Shown here: positions 34,236 to 45,875 of the stretch, piece by piece
How positions within the stretch are numbered: the first letter of the stretch is position 1
Layout of the letters: each line of letters opens with the position of its first letter
Position numbers and translations under genes: made by a program
Source of the DNA: Candidatus Microthrix subdominans
GTDB lineage: Bacteria > Actinomycetota > Acidimicrobiia > Acidimicrobiales > Microtrichaceae
Assembly (NCBI GenBank): GCA_016719385.1
Contig: JADJZA010000007.1
Coordinates: forward strand, 124,001-188,000
Length of the DNA: 64,000 bases
Reading direction: 5' to 3'
The notes under the pieces: generated by a model
What the model was told of the DNA's origin: nothing
Seen by the model: the letters and a program-made list of their open reading frames with translations, nothing else
Database searches by the model: none

Positions 34236-35126
34236 TCAGCGGTTCGTCAGCGCCTGGGCGCTTCTGAGCAGGTCGGGGGCGTCGAGCAGTTGCGCATAGT
34301 GCCCCAACTGGGGGGTGGGCCCGCTCCAGCGCCAGTCGTCGACCGTGCCGACGTCCGCGTCGGTCTGCAGGGTGGCGATCGTGCGAAACAGGTAGGCGTC
34401 CGAGCGCTGTTGAGCCAGGGTGGCGGCCAGCCTGGCGGCGCTGCGCACGCTGATCTCCCACTTGCCGGGGGCATCGGGGATGTGTTCCAAGTGCTTGTAA
34501 TGGGCCAGCACTGCGGCGGCCGACTTGGCTCCCCACCCGGGCAGGCCGGGGAAGCCGTCGGCGGTGTCGCCGACCAGGCCGAGCCAGTCGGGAATCGATG
34601 CGGGGTCCACCCCGAACTTCTCCCGCACCCCGTCGGCGTCCCGGAACACCTGGTTGCGCCGGTCGTATTGCACCACCTTGGGCCACGCACAGCACTGGCC
34701 CAGGTCCTTGTCGGGGGTGAGGATCACCACCCGCTCCACCCGATCGTCGGCGGACGCCACTTTCGCGGCGGCGGCCAGCGCGTCGTCGGCCTCCTGTTCC
34801 ACCATCGCCCACACGGTGAAGCCCGCTGCCCGAAGCGCGTCCTCGAACAGACCGAATTGACCGAACAGGTCCGGGTCGATGCCCTCGCCGGTCTTGTAGC
34901 CCTCGTACAGGTCGTTGCGAAACGATTCGATGACGTGGTCGGTGGCCACGCCCAGGTGGGTCGCCCCGTCGTTGAGCAGCGCAAAGGTGGACCGCAACGC
35001 CCCCCGCACTGCGCCCACCTCGGTCCCTTCGGCGTTCGTGTGGCCGCTGTTGCGCCCGTAGAACTGCCGGAACAGCTCGTAGGTCCCGTCGACGAGGTGT
35101 ACCTGCATCGCACCAGCTTGGCTCAT
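34236..35126 (-). CDS. Stand-alone 5'-3' exonuclease / flap endonuclease
   Basis: A 296-residue metal-dependent nuclease matching the N-terminal domain of DNA polymerase I. It begins with MQVHLVDGTYELFRQFYG after a short lead. Acidic metal-site clusters follow in VEQEADDALAAAA and LTPDKDLGQC, and the helix-hairpin-helix region GLVGDTADGFPGLPGWGAKSA binds DNA. The enzyme removes RNA primers or 5' flaps. The ATG at 35126 overlaps the TGA of the upstream membrane-protein gene (ATGA), suggesting coupling; an ATG at 35108 is the alternative. It is independent of a polymerase domain, as in several actinobacteria. Confidence 0.9.
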   Translation of the reverse strand: MSQAGAMQVHLVDGTYELFRQFYGRNSGHTNAEGTEVGAVRGALRSTFALLNDGATHLGVATDHVIESFRNDLYEGYKTGEGIDPDLFGQFGLFEDALRAAGFTVWAMVEQEADDALAAAAKVASADDRVERVVILTPDKDLGQCCAWPKVVQYDRRNQVFRDADGVREKFGVDPASIPDWLGLVGDTADGFPGLPGWGAKSAAAVLAHYKHLEHIPDAPGKWEISVRSAARLAATLAQQRSDAYLFRTIATLQTDADVGTVDDWRWSGPTPQLGHYAQLLDAPDLLRSAQALTNR

Positions 35127-35803
35127 CGGTGCGGCCCGGCTCGCGAAGTTCCCCGGGCGCGACGGAACCACAGCCACCCGGCGACGCCCAGGATGCTCAG
35201 CAGGGCGCCGATGCCCAACAGGGTGGCGGCCGCTGCGCTGGCCAGGAAGGTTCCGGCGGCTCCGCCGAGGTCGCCGGGGGTGGGGAGCAGGTTGTTGGTG
35301 ATGCCGACGCCGGTGGTGTCGCCCCCGTCGGTGGCCACCTGTACGTCGTAGCCACCGGCCTCCACAGTTCGAAACTGGCCGATCGCGACCGTGCGGCGGT
35401 CCCCATCGATCATGATCTCCAACGGATCGGTCGCTCTCACGGGTACCGTCGAGCCATCCGGCGACGTCACACGCACCGTGGGCACACCCAGGTCGTCCGC
35501 CGGCACGTCGCTGGGAACGTCCGGGTCGACGATCGCCACCAGCGTCTTGGCCCGGTCGCCCTCGAGGGCCACCGCGTCGGTGGATCCGACGGAGATCTCG
35601 GCGCTGGTGACCTTCGTGCGGTTGACCCCCCGCTCGTTGGCCGAGGTGAGGGAATCGTCGAACAGGCCCACCGTCAGCACGAGCAGAACTGCGCCGACAG
35701 CCATCATCAGCGCACCGGCCGCGCCCAACCAGACGGCGGTTCGCTCGGGCGGGCGTCGAGTGGGTGCGGCCACCGTCTCGAACGTGTCGTGGTCGGCGGT
35801 CAT
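35123..35803 (-). CDS. Hypothetical two-helix membrane protein
   Basis: A 226-residue protein with a hydrophobic helix at about 24-48 and another at about 185-213 enclosing a domain of about 135 residues rich in Val, Asp and Thr. That domain looks beta-stranded and is probably extracellular (VRVTSPDGSTVPV, GGYDVQVATDGG). A short basic tail RRARGTSRAGPHR follows the second helix, consistent with a cytoplasmic C-terminus. I do not recognise the family. It is the first gene before the flap nuclease, with overlapping stop and start codons. It is divergent from clpB. Confidence 0.7.
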   Translation of the reverse strand: MTADHDTFETVAAPTRRPPERTAVWLGAAGALMMAVGAVLLVLTVGLFDDSLTSANERGVNRTKVTSAEISVGSTDAVALEGDRAKTLVAIVDPDVPSDVPADDLGVPTVRVTSPDGSTVPVRATDPLEIMIDGDRRTVAIGQFRTVEAGGYDVQVATDGGDTTGVGITNNLLPTPGDLGGAAGTFLASAAAATLLGIGALLSILGVAGWLWFRRARGTSRAGPHR

Positions 35804-35940
35804 CGGGCCATCACGGTACCCGAGGGACTCCGCTCGACATTCGGTTGCCCTCTGGTGGCACTATCGGATGGTCGTCCTGCCGAGGATGGGTCACGGATCG
35901 GGTTTCGCCCGGCACCATGCGCCGAGAATGTCCAAAAGCT

Positions 35941-35969
35941 GGGAATGCCCCTGCCTTGGCGGGGGTTTC
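35941..35969 (+). promoter_or_regulatory. Possible SigH-type stress promoter upstream of clpB
   Basis: GGGAAT (35941-35946) and GTTTC (35965-35969) have an 18-bp gap between GGAAT and GTT, similar to the GGAA(T/C)-N17-19-GTT pattern of actinobacterial SigH/ECF heat and oxidative-stress promoters. It lies about 85 bp before the clpB start. No HspR (HAIR) or CIRCE operator was seen in the 250-bp gap. Confidence 0.3.
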
Positions 35970-36054
35970 ACCCCACACAGGAGAAAACCTAAGCCTAAGA
36001 TTGTCAACTTTGGCGCCCGCTGGCGCCACCCACCACACCCAGGAGCCACGCCAA

Positions 36055-38598
<2,544 letters not shown>

Positions 38599-38630
38599 GT
38601 CCAGCCACCACCCATCCGCCCTTCACCCAA

Positions 38631-38755
38631 CCATCCGCAACTCGGGAGTCGGGAGCGCGCTCAGACCGCGTTCTGGGCTCCCGAGTTCGTGGCCCATCCG
38701 CAACTCGGGAGTCGGGAGCGCGCTCAGACCGCGTTCTGGGCTCCCGAGTTCGTGG
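38631..38755. repeat. Tandem pair of identical 62-bp palindromic repeats
   Basis: Two identical 62-bp units lie at 38631-38692 and 38694-38755, a period of 63 bp. Each contains AACTCGGGAG facing CTCCCGAGTT, a perfect 10-bp inverted repeat around a loop of about 28 nt that itself carries GAGCGCG and CGCGTTC. They fill the gap between the convergent clpB and phoD genes. The same layout and the same period, with diverged sequence, occur at 1562-1648, also between convergent genes. A terminator or REP-like role is inferred. Confidence 0.85.
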
Positions 38756-38762
38756 TTGCGGG

Positions 38763-40433
38763 TTAGATGCGGACCAGTTCCGTGGAGCCAGCGGCAAGCT
38801 CGATGGTGGCGTCGACCGACGCCGGGGCATCGTCGGTTTCCACGTTGGCGACAATGACGAACTCCGTCGTCCAGCGCTCCGGGGTGATGGTGACCCGCCC
38901 GTAGCCATGATCCTCGGCGTTGACGTACACGGCGTCGGCGGCGACCTGTTCCACCAACGAGACCACAGCGGGCCCCAGCTCGCCGATCGTCGACAGCGAC
39001 GAGATCGAGGTGGTCACCAGCTCGTGGGCCACCGGTACTCGCTTACCGCCGCGCTCGGCGAACAGGTCGCTCGCCCCGGCGGCGTGGATGTCGCCCGACA
39101 GCACGACCACGTTCTCCAGGTCGGCGTCGATGATGGAGTCGTACAGGCGCTCCCGGGCGGCGACGTAGCCGTCCCACTGGTCCAGGTTGAGCACCAAGTC
39201 GCGGATCACCAGCGGAAACATCACCGTCTGTTGGGCGAGCACGGTCCAGGTGGTGTCGTTGTCGGCCAGCCCCTTGGCCAGCCATGCTTCCTGTTCGGCG
39301 CCCAGCATGGTGCCCGCCTCGTCCAGCCGTTCGGGGCACTCGTCGGCGGGCACCGCCAGCCGGTCGCCGCACACCTGATCGGAGCGATACTGGCGACCGT
39401 CGAGCACGAAGAACTTGGCCAGCGCGCCCACCTGAACCGAGCGGTAGATCTTGAGGGATCCATCTGCTTCCGGCGGGCCGGTTCGAAGCGGCATGTGCTC
39501 CCAATAGGCCTGGTAGGCCGCTGCGCGACGCTTCTCGTACCCATCGGGCGACTCGGGCTCCTGGGGCGTCACGCCGGCGTAGTTGTTGCCCACCTCGTGG
39601 TCGTCCCAGGTGAGCACCCAAGGCACCTGCCGGTGGACCTTCTGGAGCAGGGGGTTGCGCTTGTATGCCGCGTACTGCACCCGGTAATCAGCGAGCGTTT
39701 GGGTCACCCGCTGTGGCACTTTGGGCTCCATTCGCCCGCCACCGCGCTCGTAGATGTAGTCACCGAGGAAGACGACGAGGTCGAGCTCGTCGGCGGCCAT
39801 GGCGCCGTAGGCGGCGTAGCTCCCCGAGTTGAACTCCTGACACGATGCGAAGGCCAGCTGCATCCGGTCGGGCGTGACGTCGTCGGCGGGCATCGTGCGG
39901 GTGCGAGCCGGCTCGCTGCGCACGTCGCCGACCGAGAAGCGGTACCAGTACCAGGTGTCGGGCGACAGGCCGGTGGCATCAGCGTGCACCGAGTGTGCGT
40001 AACCAGGTTCGGCCACCTCCGAACCCGAGGCGACGACCGACGTGAAGCCCTCATCGGCGGCGACCTCCCAGGCCACCGGCACCGGAGCGTCGGGCAAGCC
40101 ACCGGTGGGGTCGAGCGGGTCGGCGACAAGGCGGGTCCACAGCATCACCGAGTTGGGCAAGGGGTCGCCGGAGGCGACCCCAATGGTAAACAGCGCACCA
40201 GGCAGACCGTCGGGGACTGGCGGCAGATCCTCGGCCTTCAGCGGCGCAGTTGTCGTTGCGGCGGCAGAAGTGGCATCGGAGGAGGTCTCGTCACTCGGGT
40301 CGTTGACGTTGCACGCGCCGAGCGCCAGCCCGACCGCGCCGACAGCGCCGGCGCCGAGCACGGTGCGACGGGTGACCGGGCCTGGCGAAGTCGCTCGGCT
40401 CGAGCCCGGTTTCTGCCGTCGACCTGCGCCCAT
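38763..40433 (-). CDS. phoD: PhoD-family alkaline phosphatase/phosphodiesterase
   Basis: A 556-residue exported metallophosphoesterase. The Tat signal TRRTVLGAGAVGAVG (Arg22-Arg23) ends in a lipobox-like LGAC with Cys41, so the protein is probably a Tat lipoprotein. A Thr/Ala-rich linker is followed by a PhoD N-terminal Ig-like domain. Catalytic motifs are VVFLGDYIYE, LTWDDHEVGNN and VVLSGDIHAAG, matching the Fe/Ca-type PhoD active site. It releases phosphate from phosphomono- and diesters outside the cell, and related enzymes act on teichoic acids. This is notable given the TagF-type genes here, but the link is not proven. No Pho box was identified. Confidence 0.93.
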   Translation of the reverse strand: MGAGRRQKPGSSRATSPGPVTRRTVLGAGAVGAVGLALGACNVNDPSDETSSDATSAAATTTAPLKAEDLPPVPDGLPGALFTIGVASGDPLPNSVMLWTRLVADPLDPTGGLPDAPVPVAWEVAADEGFTSVVASGSEVAEPGYAHSVHADATGLSPDTWYWYRFSVGDVRSEPARTRTMPADDVTPDRMQLAFASCQEFNSGSYAAYGAMAADELDLVVFLGDYIYERGGGRMEPKVPQRVTQTLADYRVQYAAYKRNPLLQKVHRQVPWVLTWDDHEVGNNYAGVTPQEPESPDGYEKRRAAAYQAYWEHMPLRTGPPEADGSLKIYRSVQVGALAKFFVLDGRQYRSDQVCGDRLAVPADECPERLDEAGTMLGAEQEAWLAKGLADNDTTWTVLAQQTVMFPLVIRDLVLNLDQWDGYVAARERLYDSIIDADLENVVVLSGDIHAAGASDLFAERGGKRVPVAHELVTTSISSLSTIGELGPAVVSLVEQVAADAVYVNAEDHGYGRVTITPERWTTEFVIVANVETDDAPASVDATIELAAGSTELVRI

Positions 40434-40573
40434 TTCGTTCCCTTCGCGCCCGGCGGCGAGGTTACTTCAGGGCGGAGCCGAAGGAGGCGTAAGCGGGTAC
40501 CGCCCGACGGGAGCGAACGATCACGAGGGGTGCGGGTCGCGGGGTCGGTCGACCGGCCGGTAGCCTTTTCGCC

Positions 40574-41836
40574 ATGACCACACCGGCGGCGCACGGCCCT
40601 ACAGACGCCAGAGCTGCCGCCGAGCGGGTGCCCAACCGGGTCCAGCGCTTCGCCGTCGTCGGGGTTATAGCCACCCTGGTCGACCTTGCCGTGCTCGTCC
40701 CGCTGATCCGGCGTTGGGGCTTCGATGCCTTCACCGCCGACCTGGTGTCGGTCAGCATCGCCACCGTTGTATCGCTGCTGCTTCATCGCCTCGTCACCCT
40801 GGCCAACAGCCCAACCCGGCGCTGGTTCGAGGAGTACGTCGGCTCGTATCTCACCACCCTGGTGGGGTCTCTGGCGGTGGACGTCGTCGTGTTCACAGCG
40901 TTCACCCGGGCGCTCGACGTGCAGTCGGTGCACGGGCTGGTCATCTCCAAGGTGGTCGCCCTGGCGGCGGCGGTGCTGATGCGGGCGACCGCTTACCGCT
41001 CCGTGCTGGCCGCTGTCGTGCTCTCCGACCAGTCGTCACCCTCCACGCCGCCGCCGCTGCCCGCCGACCGTCCCCGGCTGAGCGTGGTCATCCCTGCCTA
41101 CGACGAGGCCGACCGGATCGGTCACACACTTGACGAGGTGCATCGCCAGCTTGCCGGCGTCGCCAAGCGTGGGGGAGTCGAGGTGATCGTCGTCGACGAC
41201 GGTTCGACCGACGACACCACCGAGCGTGCGGCGGCAGCCGGAGCGGACCGGGTGGTGACCCTCCCGGAGAACCAGGGCAAGGGGGCGGCCGTCCGTGCCG
41301 GCATGCAGGTGGCAACCGGCTCGACCCGGGTGTTCCTCGACGCCGACCTCGCTTACTCCCCGGATCAGGTGCTGTCGATGCTGAAGCTCACCGAGGCCGG
41401 CTGGGACGTGGTCGTCGGCAGCCGCAAGCACACCGCCACCGCCACGCTGGTTCAGGCCGGACGCCTCCGCCAGCTGGGCAGCCTGGCGATCAACGTGTTG
41501 AGTTCCGTAGTGCTCCTCGGGCGCTACCGGGATACCCAGTGCGGGCTGAAGGCCTTCCGGTCCGAGGCCGCCGAGGCGATCTTCCCGCTGACCCGCATCG
41601 ACCGCTTTGCCCTCGACATCGAGGTGCTGTACCTCGTCGAACGCCAGCGCCTGTCGCTGTGCGAGGTGCCGGTGCAGGTGGCCAACAGCGAGCAGTCGAC
41701 CGTGCGCGTCGTTCGCGACACCGCCCGGCTGCTGCGGGACCTTTTCCGCATCCGGATCTTCGCCCGCAATGGCGACTACGACGTGCCCAGGTCGCCGACC
41801 GATCGCACTTCGACGGTAGGCTCGTCCGCCGTTTAG
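40574..41836 (+). CDS. GtrA-like membrane domain fused to GT2 polyprenyl-phosphate glycosyltransferase
   Basis: A 420-residue protein. Residues about 22-150 form a GtrA/DPMS-type domain of four helices (QRFAVVGVIATLVDLAVLV). Residues about 167-390 are a GT2 dolichol-phosphate-glucose/mannose synthase-like domain (LSVVIPAYDEADRIGHTL, VIVVDDGSTDDT, RVFLDADLAYSPDQV, DTQCGLKAFR). The GT2 part would make a polyprenyl-phosphate sugar, and the GtrA part may anchor it or help flip the product. Fusions of these two partners are seen but are usually separate or in reverse order. The ATG at 40574 is divergent from phoD. Confidence 0.88.
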   Translation: MTTPAAHGPTDARAAAERVPNRVQRFAVVGVIATLVDLAVLVPLIRRWGFDAFTADLVSVSIATVVSLLLHRLVTLANSPTRRWFEEYVGSYLTTLVGSLAVDVVVFTAFTRALDVQSVHGLVISKVVALAAAVLMRATAYRSVLAAVVLSDQSSPSTPPPLPADRPRLSVVIPAYDEADRIGHTLDEVHRQLAGVAKRGGVEVIVVDDGSTDDTTERAAAAGADRVVTLPENQGKGAAVRAGMQVATGSTRVFLDADLAYSPDQVLSMLKLTEAGWDVVVGSRKHTATATLVQAGRLRQLGSLAINVLSSVVLLGRYRDTQCGLKAFRSEAAEAIFPLTRIDRFALDIEVLYLVERQRLSLCEVPVQVANSEQSTVRVVRDTARLLRDLFRIRIFARNGDYDVPRSPTDRTSTVGSSAV

Positions 41837-41877
41837 TTTGCGCGTCGGTGTGAGGGCGCGCCCGGAAGGAACCAGCC

Positions 41878-43161
41878 ATGCCCGCGACCATTGTCGTCGG
41901 AACCCAGTGGGGTGACGAAGGAAAAGGAAAGTTCACCGACCTCTTCGCCAAGGAGATGTCGATGGTGGTGCGCTACCAGGGGGGCCACAACGCCGGCCAC
42001 ACCCTGGTGGTCGACGGCGAGTCGTTCGCCCTCCAGTTGGTGCCCTCGGGTGTGCTGTACGACCACATCATCCCGGTGATCGGCAATGGCGTGGTCGTCG
42101 ACCCGATCGTGTTGCTCGCCGAGATCGACATGCTCACCGCCAAGGGCGTCGACTGCTCCCGCCTGAAGGTGTCGGGCAACGCCCACCTGATCCTCCCGTA
42201 CCACCAGGAGATCGACCGGCTGACCGAGCGGTACCTGGGCAAGAACAAGCTGGGCACGACCAAGAGGGGCATCGGTCCCACGTACGCCGACAAGGCGATG
42301 CGGGTGGGCATCCGGGTGCAGGACCTGCTCGACCCGAAAATCTTCCGCGAGAAGCTCGAGGCGGTGCTCGACGAGAAAAATCAGGTGCTCACCCGGGTGT
42401 ACAACCGGCTGCCCTTCGACGTCGATGAGCTGGCCGAGACCTACCTCGGTGAGGTACGTGACCGCATGATGCCCTACGTGGCCGACACGGTGGGCATGGT
42501 TCACGAGGCCCTGGAGGCCGGCGAGAATGTGCTCTTCGAGGGCGCCCAGGCCACGTTCCTCGACCTCGACCACGGGACGTACCCGTTTGTCACGTCGTCG
42601 TCGCCCACCGCCGGCGGTGCGTGCGCCGGTGCCGGGGTCGGCCCCCGCCACATCGACCGGGTGGTCGGTATCGCCAAGGCGTACATCACCCGGGTCGGGG
42701 CCGGTCCGTTCCCGACCGAGCTGTTTGACGAGGTGGGGGACCATCTGGTCGATGTCGGCCACGAGTACGGCACCAACACGGGCCGTCGCCGCCGTCCCGG
42801 CTGGTTCGATGCGGTGATGATGCGCCAGGCGGTGCGGGTGAACTCGCTGTCGGAGATCGCGCTCACCAAGTTGGACGTGCTCGACCAGTTGGATGAGGTG
42901 TCGGTGTGCGTCGCCTACGACGTGGAGGGCGAGCGGCACGAGACGTTGCCGTACCACCAGAGCGACCTGCACCACGCCAAGCCGATCTACGAGACGCTGC
43001 CCGGCTGGAAGACCGACCTCACCGCCATGACCGAGCCGGGTGATCTGCCGGTTGAGGCGCGCGACTACCTGGCCTTTCTCGAGGATCAGGTCGGCTGTCC
43101 GGTCAGCCTGGTGGGCGTCGGGCCCGGTCGTGAGCAGTTCGTTCACCGCCACGTGGGCTGA
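41878..43161 (+). CDS. purA: Adenylosuccinate synthetase
   Basis: A 427-residue enzyme that joins IMP and aspartate with GTP to make adenylosuccinate, the first step from IMP to AMP. The P-loop-like GDEGKGK is at residues 12-18, the catalytic Asp is in GDEGKG, and His41 is in GHNAGHTLVV. The family signatures GIGPTYADKAMR and FEGAQATFLDLDHGTYPFVT are both present. GGAAGGAA lies 6-13 nt upstream of the ATG. PurB, which acts next, is encoded at 50384, and purB cluster genes follow after a decayed IS and four other genes. Confidence 0.97.
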   Translation: MPATIVVGTQWGDEGKGKFTDLFAKEMSMVVRYQGGHNAGHTLVVDGESFALQLVPSGVLYDHIIPVIGNGVVVDPIVLLAEIDMLTAKGVDCSRLKVSGNAHLILPYHQEIDRLTERYLGKNKLGTTKRGIGPTYADKAMRVGIRVQDLLDPKIFREKLEAVLDEKNQVLTRVYNRLPFDVDELAETYLGEVRDRMMPYVADTVGMVHEALEAGENVLFEGAQATFLDLDHGTYPFVTSSSPTAGGACAGAGVGPRHIDRVVGIAKAYITRVGAGPFPTELFDEVGDHLVDVGHEYGTNTGRRRRPGWFDAVMMRQAVRVNSLSEIALTKLDVLDQLDEVSVCVAYDVEGERHETLPYHQSDLHHAKPIYETLPGWKTDLTAMTEPGDLPVEARDYLAFLEDQVGCPVSLVGVGPGREQFVHRHVG

Positions 43162-43330
43162 GCCCGAATGAGTTTGGGCCTCTCCGGTTGAATCGGTTTC
43201 CTCAGCTAGGGCTTGGGTCACTCCGTTAGAAAGGAACACCCTGTCCGTCCTGACGGTGTCGACCTCGCTCGGGAGGCCCAGGATCTGAGTAGGAGGGTCC
43301 ACGGCCGGGTTTGTCCTGTGTTTTTATCAG

Positions 43331-44101
43331 GTGCCCAAACACCGAACCGGTGGAGGGTTGGGGTCCCGAAGTCATGATGGCCGGCTCTGTCGCGACGACA
43401 ACACCCAAAGGCGGCCACCGCCCAAGAATCTCCGACCGGACCTGCTTCGACGTGATCCACGTCCGGCTGGTCACCGGCTGCTCCTGGGTCGTCGCCGAAG
43501 CTCTCTGCGGCTGGAAGGTCTCCGACACCACCGTCAGAGCCCGTTACAACCTCTGGGTCGACACTGGCGTCTTCAAAAAAGTTGCCGCCAACGCGGTGTT
43601 CGCGTACGACCGGATCATCGGCCTCGACATGACCGACATCGCGATCGACGGGTCACTCCACAAGGCCCCGTGCGGTGGGAAGGACCGGCAGCCCAAAGAC
43701 AAGGACCGCCACAAATGGTCGCTTGCACAGACGCCGTGGGATCCCGAGCAGCTGGGCTTTCGGCGCCAACCGCCACACATCACCATCGACCTGGCACGCC
43801 TGGACAACACACTCGAGGGGGCGCCTTCCACCTCGACAAGGGTCAGCTCCTTCGGGCGACCTCGACACGTTGGACTCGCGAGACCGTCATCGACAAGACG
43901 CAACCCGGCGACCCAACCCAAAAGCCGTCGTCAAGGCCGGCACACCATGGTCGCTGGCCGGTCGAGCAGGAACTCGTGGCCTCCATTTGGGCAGCTCCAC
44001 GGCACCGACGCGATCCCGGACGCAAGTGCCAGTTCTGCCTTGCAGTTTTGTTCATCATCGTCCCGAAACTGATCGACCACCGAGACCGCTGGTGCCAATG
44101 A
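43331..44101 (+). pseudogene. Decayed IS5-family transposase
   Basis: Transposase homology is spread over at least two frames. One frame carries the N-terminal region and the catalytic DMTDIAIDGSLHKAPCGG (from about 43630), then becomes unrelated sequence after about 43700. A second frame continues with GIPSSWAFGANRH. The C-terminal RWPVEQELVASIW and KLIDHRDRW appear in another frame near 43980-44095. Several frameshifts therefore break the gene and no functional transposase can be made. No clean terminal repeats were resolved. It is a relic between purA and the secreted protein at 44189. Confidence 0.8.
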
Positions 44102-44188
44102 CCCCGAACACCAACATCAATCCGCGCACGCTCTTAGTGTTCGGCAACTGGTTCACGTCCGTGAGCCTCGTGCCCGTGGGGGATTGTC

Positions 44189-45283
44189 GTGGATGGACTC
44201 GGAGGACGTCGTCAGCGTCCGGTTCAGGGTTTTGGAGGCTTGGGCTTCTGGGGCGTGATCGTTTCGGCGGTGATGGTGCTGGGTGCGATGTTCGTTCCGG
44301 CAGCAGCCGGCGCCCAGGACGATCCGCCGGTGGTGGTGCCCGAGTTCTGTGCGCCGCTGTCCGATGTGCTCGACAACGCCGGTTCGATTCCGGTCGACGA
44401 CGAGGACTACCAGCAGCAAAGCGCTGAGGGTGCAGAGCTGATCGCCGCGCTACGGCAGGTGGCTCCGGCGGAGTTGGCGCTGCTCCTCGATGAACTTGAC
44501 GCGTTCTCGGCGTCGGCGTCAGCGCAGATCGACGCCGCCGGTGGGATCTCGGGCCTCACCCAGCAACAGCGCGAGGACCTCCTCGAGGGGTATGCACAGG
44601 TGTTGGACCCGATCACCGCGTTTTACGAACAGTCGTGCCCCGGAGCCAACATTGACGCGAGGCTGTATCCGGAGTGCGAGGTTGATGGCGATGTGCTTCC
44701 CCCGCAGTTGGTCGTGCTGAACGTCTCGCAGAATCCGGTGGACGTGGTGGCCGGAGAGATCGCCTTCACGGTGGCGAGCTTCGACATCGAGTTCAACGAC
44801 GTGCCCGCCGATCTTCAACCCGATGACGTGCTGATCAACGGTGTCTCCGGGCTCGTTGAGGTTGGGTCATGTGACGACTTCCAGGGTGACGGTGAAGAGG
44901 ATGATGAGTTCGCCAGCTTCTTTGTGGCCACCTTTACGGGGGGATGCCCTGCCGATGCGCCGCCCAAGCTGCCGCGCCTGGAGATCGGGTTGACACCAGA
45001 GGGTCAGGCGTCGCTCGACGAAGCGCTGGAGTCCGAGCCGGGTCCCTTCCCGGTGATCTTCGACGTCGACGATTTCACGGTCGTCGGCAAGTTCCCCGGC
45101 GGGCTCGACCTGCGCTTGGAGGCCGATGCCACGGTGCCCGAGGTGAGCCTCGACGGCGTGAGCATCCCGGTTGAGCTCATCGAGCCTGACTGCGGACCCG
45201 GGCAGCCCTCGGCACCAGATTCGGCTCTATCGGGCCCCGCCAGCGCTGTGGCGGCCCCTCTGGCGCCGAAGTTCACCGGCTGA
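44189..45283 (+). CDS. Secreted hypothetical protein with C-terminal PLAPKFTG motif
   Basis: A 364-residue protein. A signal peptide (hydrophobic stretch about 20-38) ends at AAAGAQ, a likely cleavage site, and the mature part is acidic and Asp/Glu-rich. No known domain is recognised; a mid-region of about 170-330 contains repeated hydrophobic/acidic segments (EIAFTVASFDIEFNDVP, VIFDVDDFTVVG). The C-terminus is Ala/Ser/Pro-rich and ends exactly at AAPLAPKFTG. A near-identical ending occurs on the SurE-like protein at 56865. The GTG at 44189 is the best start I can place; no strong ribosome-binding site was seen. The function is unknown. Confidence 0.72.
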   Translation: MDGLGGRRQRPVQGFGGLGFWGVIVSAVMVLGAMFVPAAAGAQDDPPVVVPEFCAPLSDVLDNAGSIPVDDEDYQQQSAEGAELIAALRQVAPAELALLLDELDAFSASASAQIDAAGGISGLTQQQREDLLEGYAQVLDPITAFYEQSCPGANIDARLYPECEVDGDVLPPQLVVLNVSQNPVDVVAGEIAFTVASFDIEFNDVPADLQPDDVLINGVSGLVEVGSCDDFQGDGEEDDEFASFFVATFTGGCPADAPPKLPRLEIGLTPEGQASLDEALESEPGPFPVIFDVDDFTVVGKFPGGLDLRLEADATVPEVSLDGVSIPVELIEPDCGPGQPSAPDSALSGPASAVAAPLAPKFTG

Positions 45284-45365
45284 ACCAGAACCGTCGGGCG
45301 CAGTTGACCTGGCGCTGCCGAGCAAGCGCGGGTCGTGGCCGGTGGGGTCCATGGCAGGATTGGCC

Positions 45366-45866
45366 ATGGTAGAAATCCCGCGCAGCGACCCCAGGGCTCG
45401 ATACATCGCCCGCAACGAGAAGGTGGATCGAGCCGCCCTCGACGAGTTCATACGGGAGCGCCATCGCTGGATTTTGGTCACCACCCGATCCGACGGTCGA
45501 CCCCAACTCTCGCCACTGACGGGTGGGCTGCTGCCCGACGGGCGGCTGATCACCTCCACCTACCCCGAGCGGGCCAAGGCGGCCAACGTCAGGCGGCGGA
45601 GCCAGACGTCGGTGCTCGTGTTGTCCGACGACTGGAACGGGCCGTGGGTGCAGGTTGATGGCAGCGCCGAGGTGCTCGACCTGCCGGAGGCGCTCGACGA
45701 TTTTGTCGCCTACTACCGGTCGATCTCGGGTGAGCATCCCGATTGGGACGAGTACCGCGAGGCGATGACCGAGCAGGGCAAGTGCCTGATCCGCATCGAG
45801 GTCACCCGCTGGGGGCCGATCGCCAGCGGCGGGTTCCCCGAATCGATGTTTGCAGCGGAGGGCTGA
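45366..45866 (+). CDS. PPOX-class (pyridoxamine oxidase-fold) flavin/F420-type protein
   Basis: A 166-residue split-barrel protein of the PNPOx-like superfamily, starting MVEIPRSDPRARYIARN. The core WILVTTRSDGRPQLSPLTGG and the WVQVDGSAEVLDLPEA strand are typical of the actinobacterial F420- or FMN-binding group (TIGR03618-like). Such enzymes reduce or oxidise small molecules using F420 or FMN; the substrate is unknown. The ATG at 45366 has AGGA 7 nt upstream; an ATG at 45351 would add five residues. It converges with the amidohydrolase, with a 9-bp gap. Confidence 0.85.
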   Translation: MVEIPRSDPRARYIARNEKVDRAALDEFIRERHRWILVTTRSDGRPQLSPLTGGLLPDGRLITSTYPERAKAANVRRRSQTSVLVLSDDWNGPWVQVDGSAEVLDLPEALDDFVAYYRSISGEHPDWDEYREAMTEQGKCLIRIEVTRWGPIASGGFPESMFAAEG

Positions 45867-45875
45867 ACCCCACCC

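Noticed and set aside
38631..38755. CRISPR-like array
   Set aside because: There are only two units, each is palindromic throughout, and there is no variable spacer.
38907..40577. Long plus-strand open frame opposite phoD
   Set aside because: PhoD has a Tat signal and catalytic motifs on the minus strand; the opposite frame has none.
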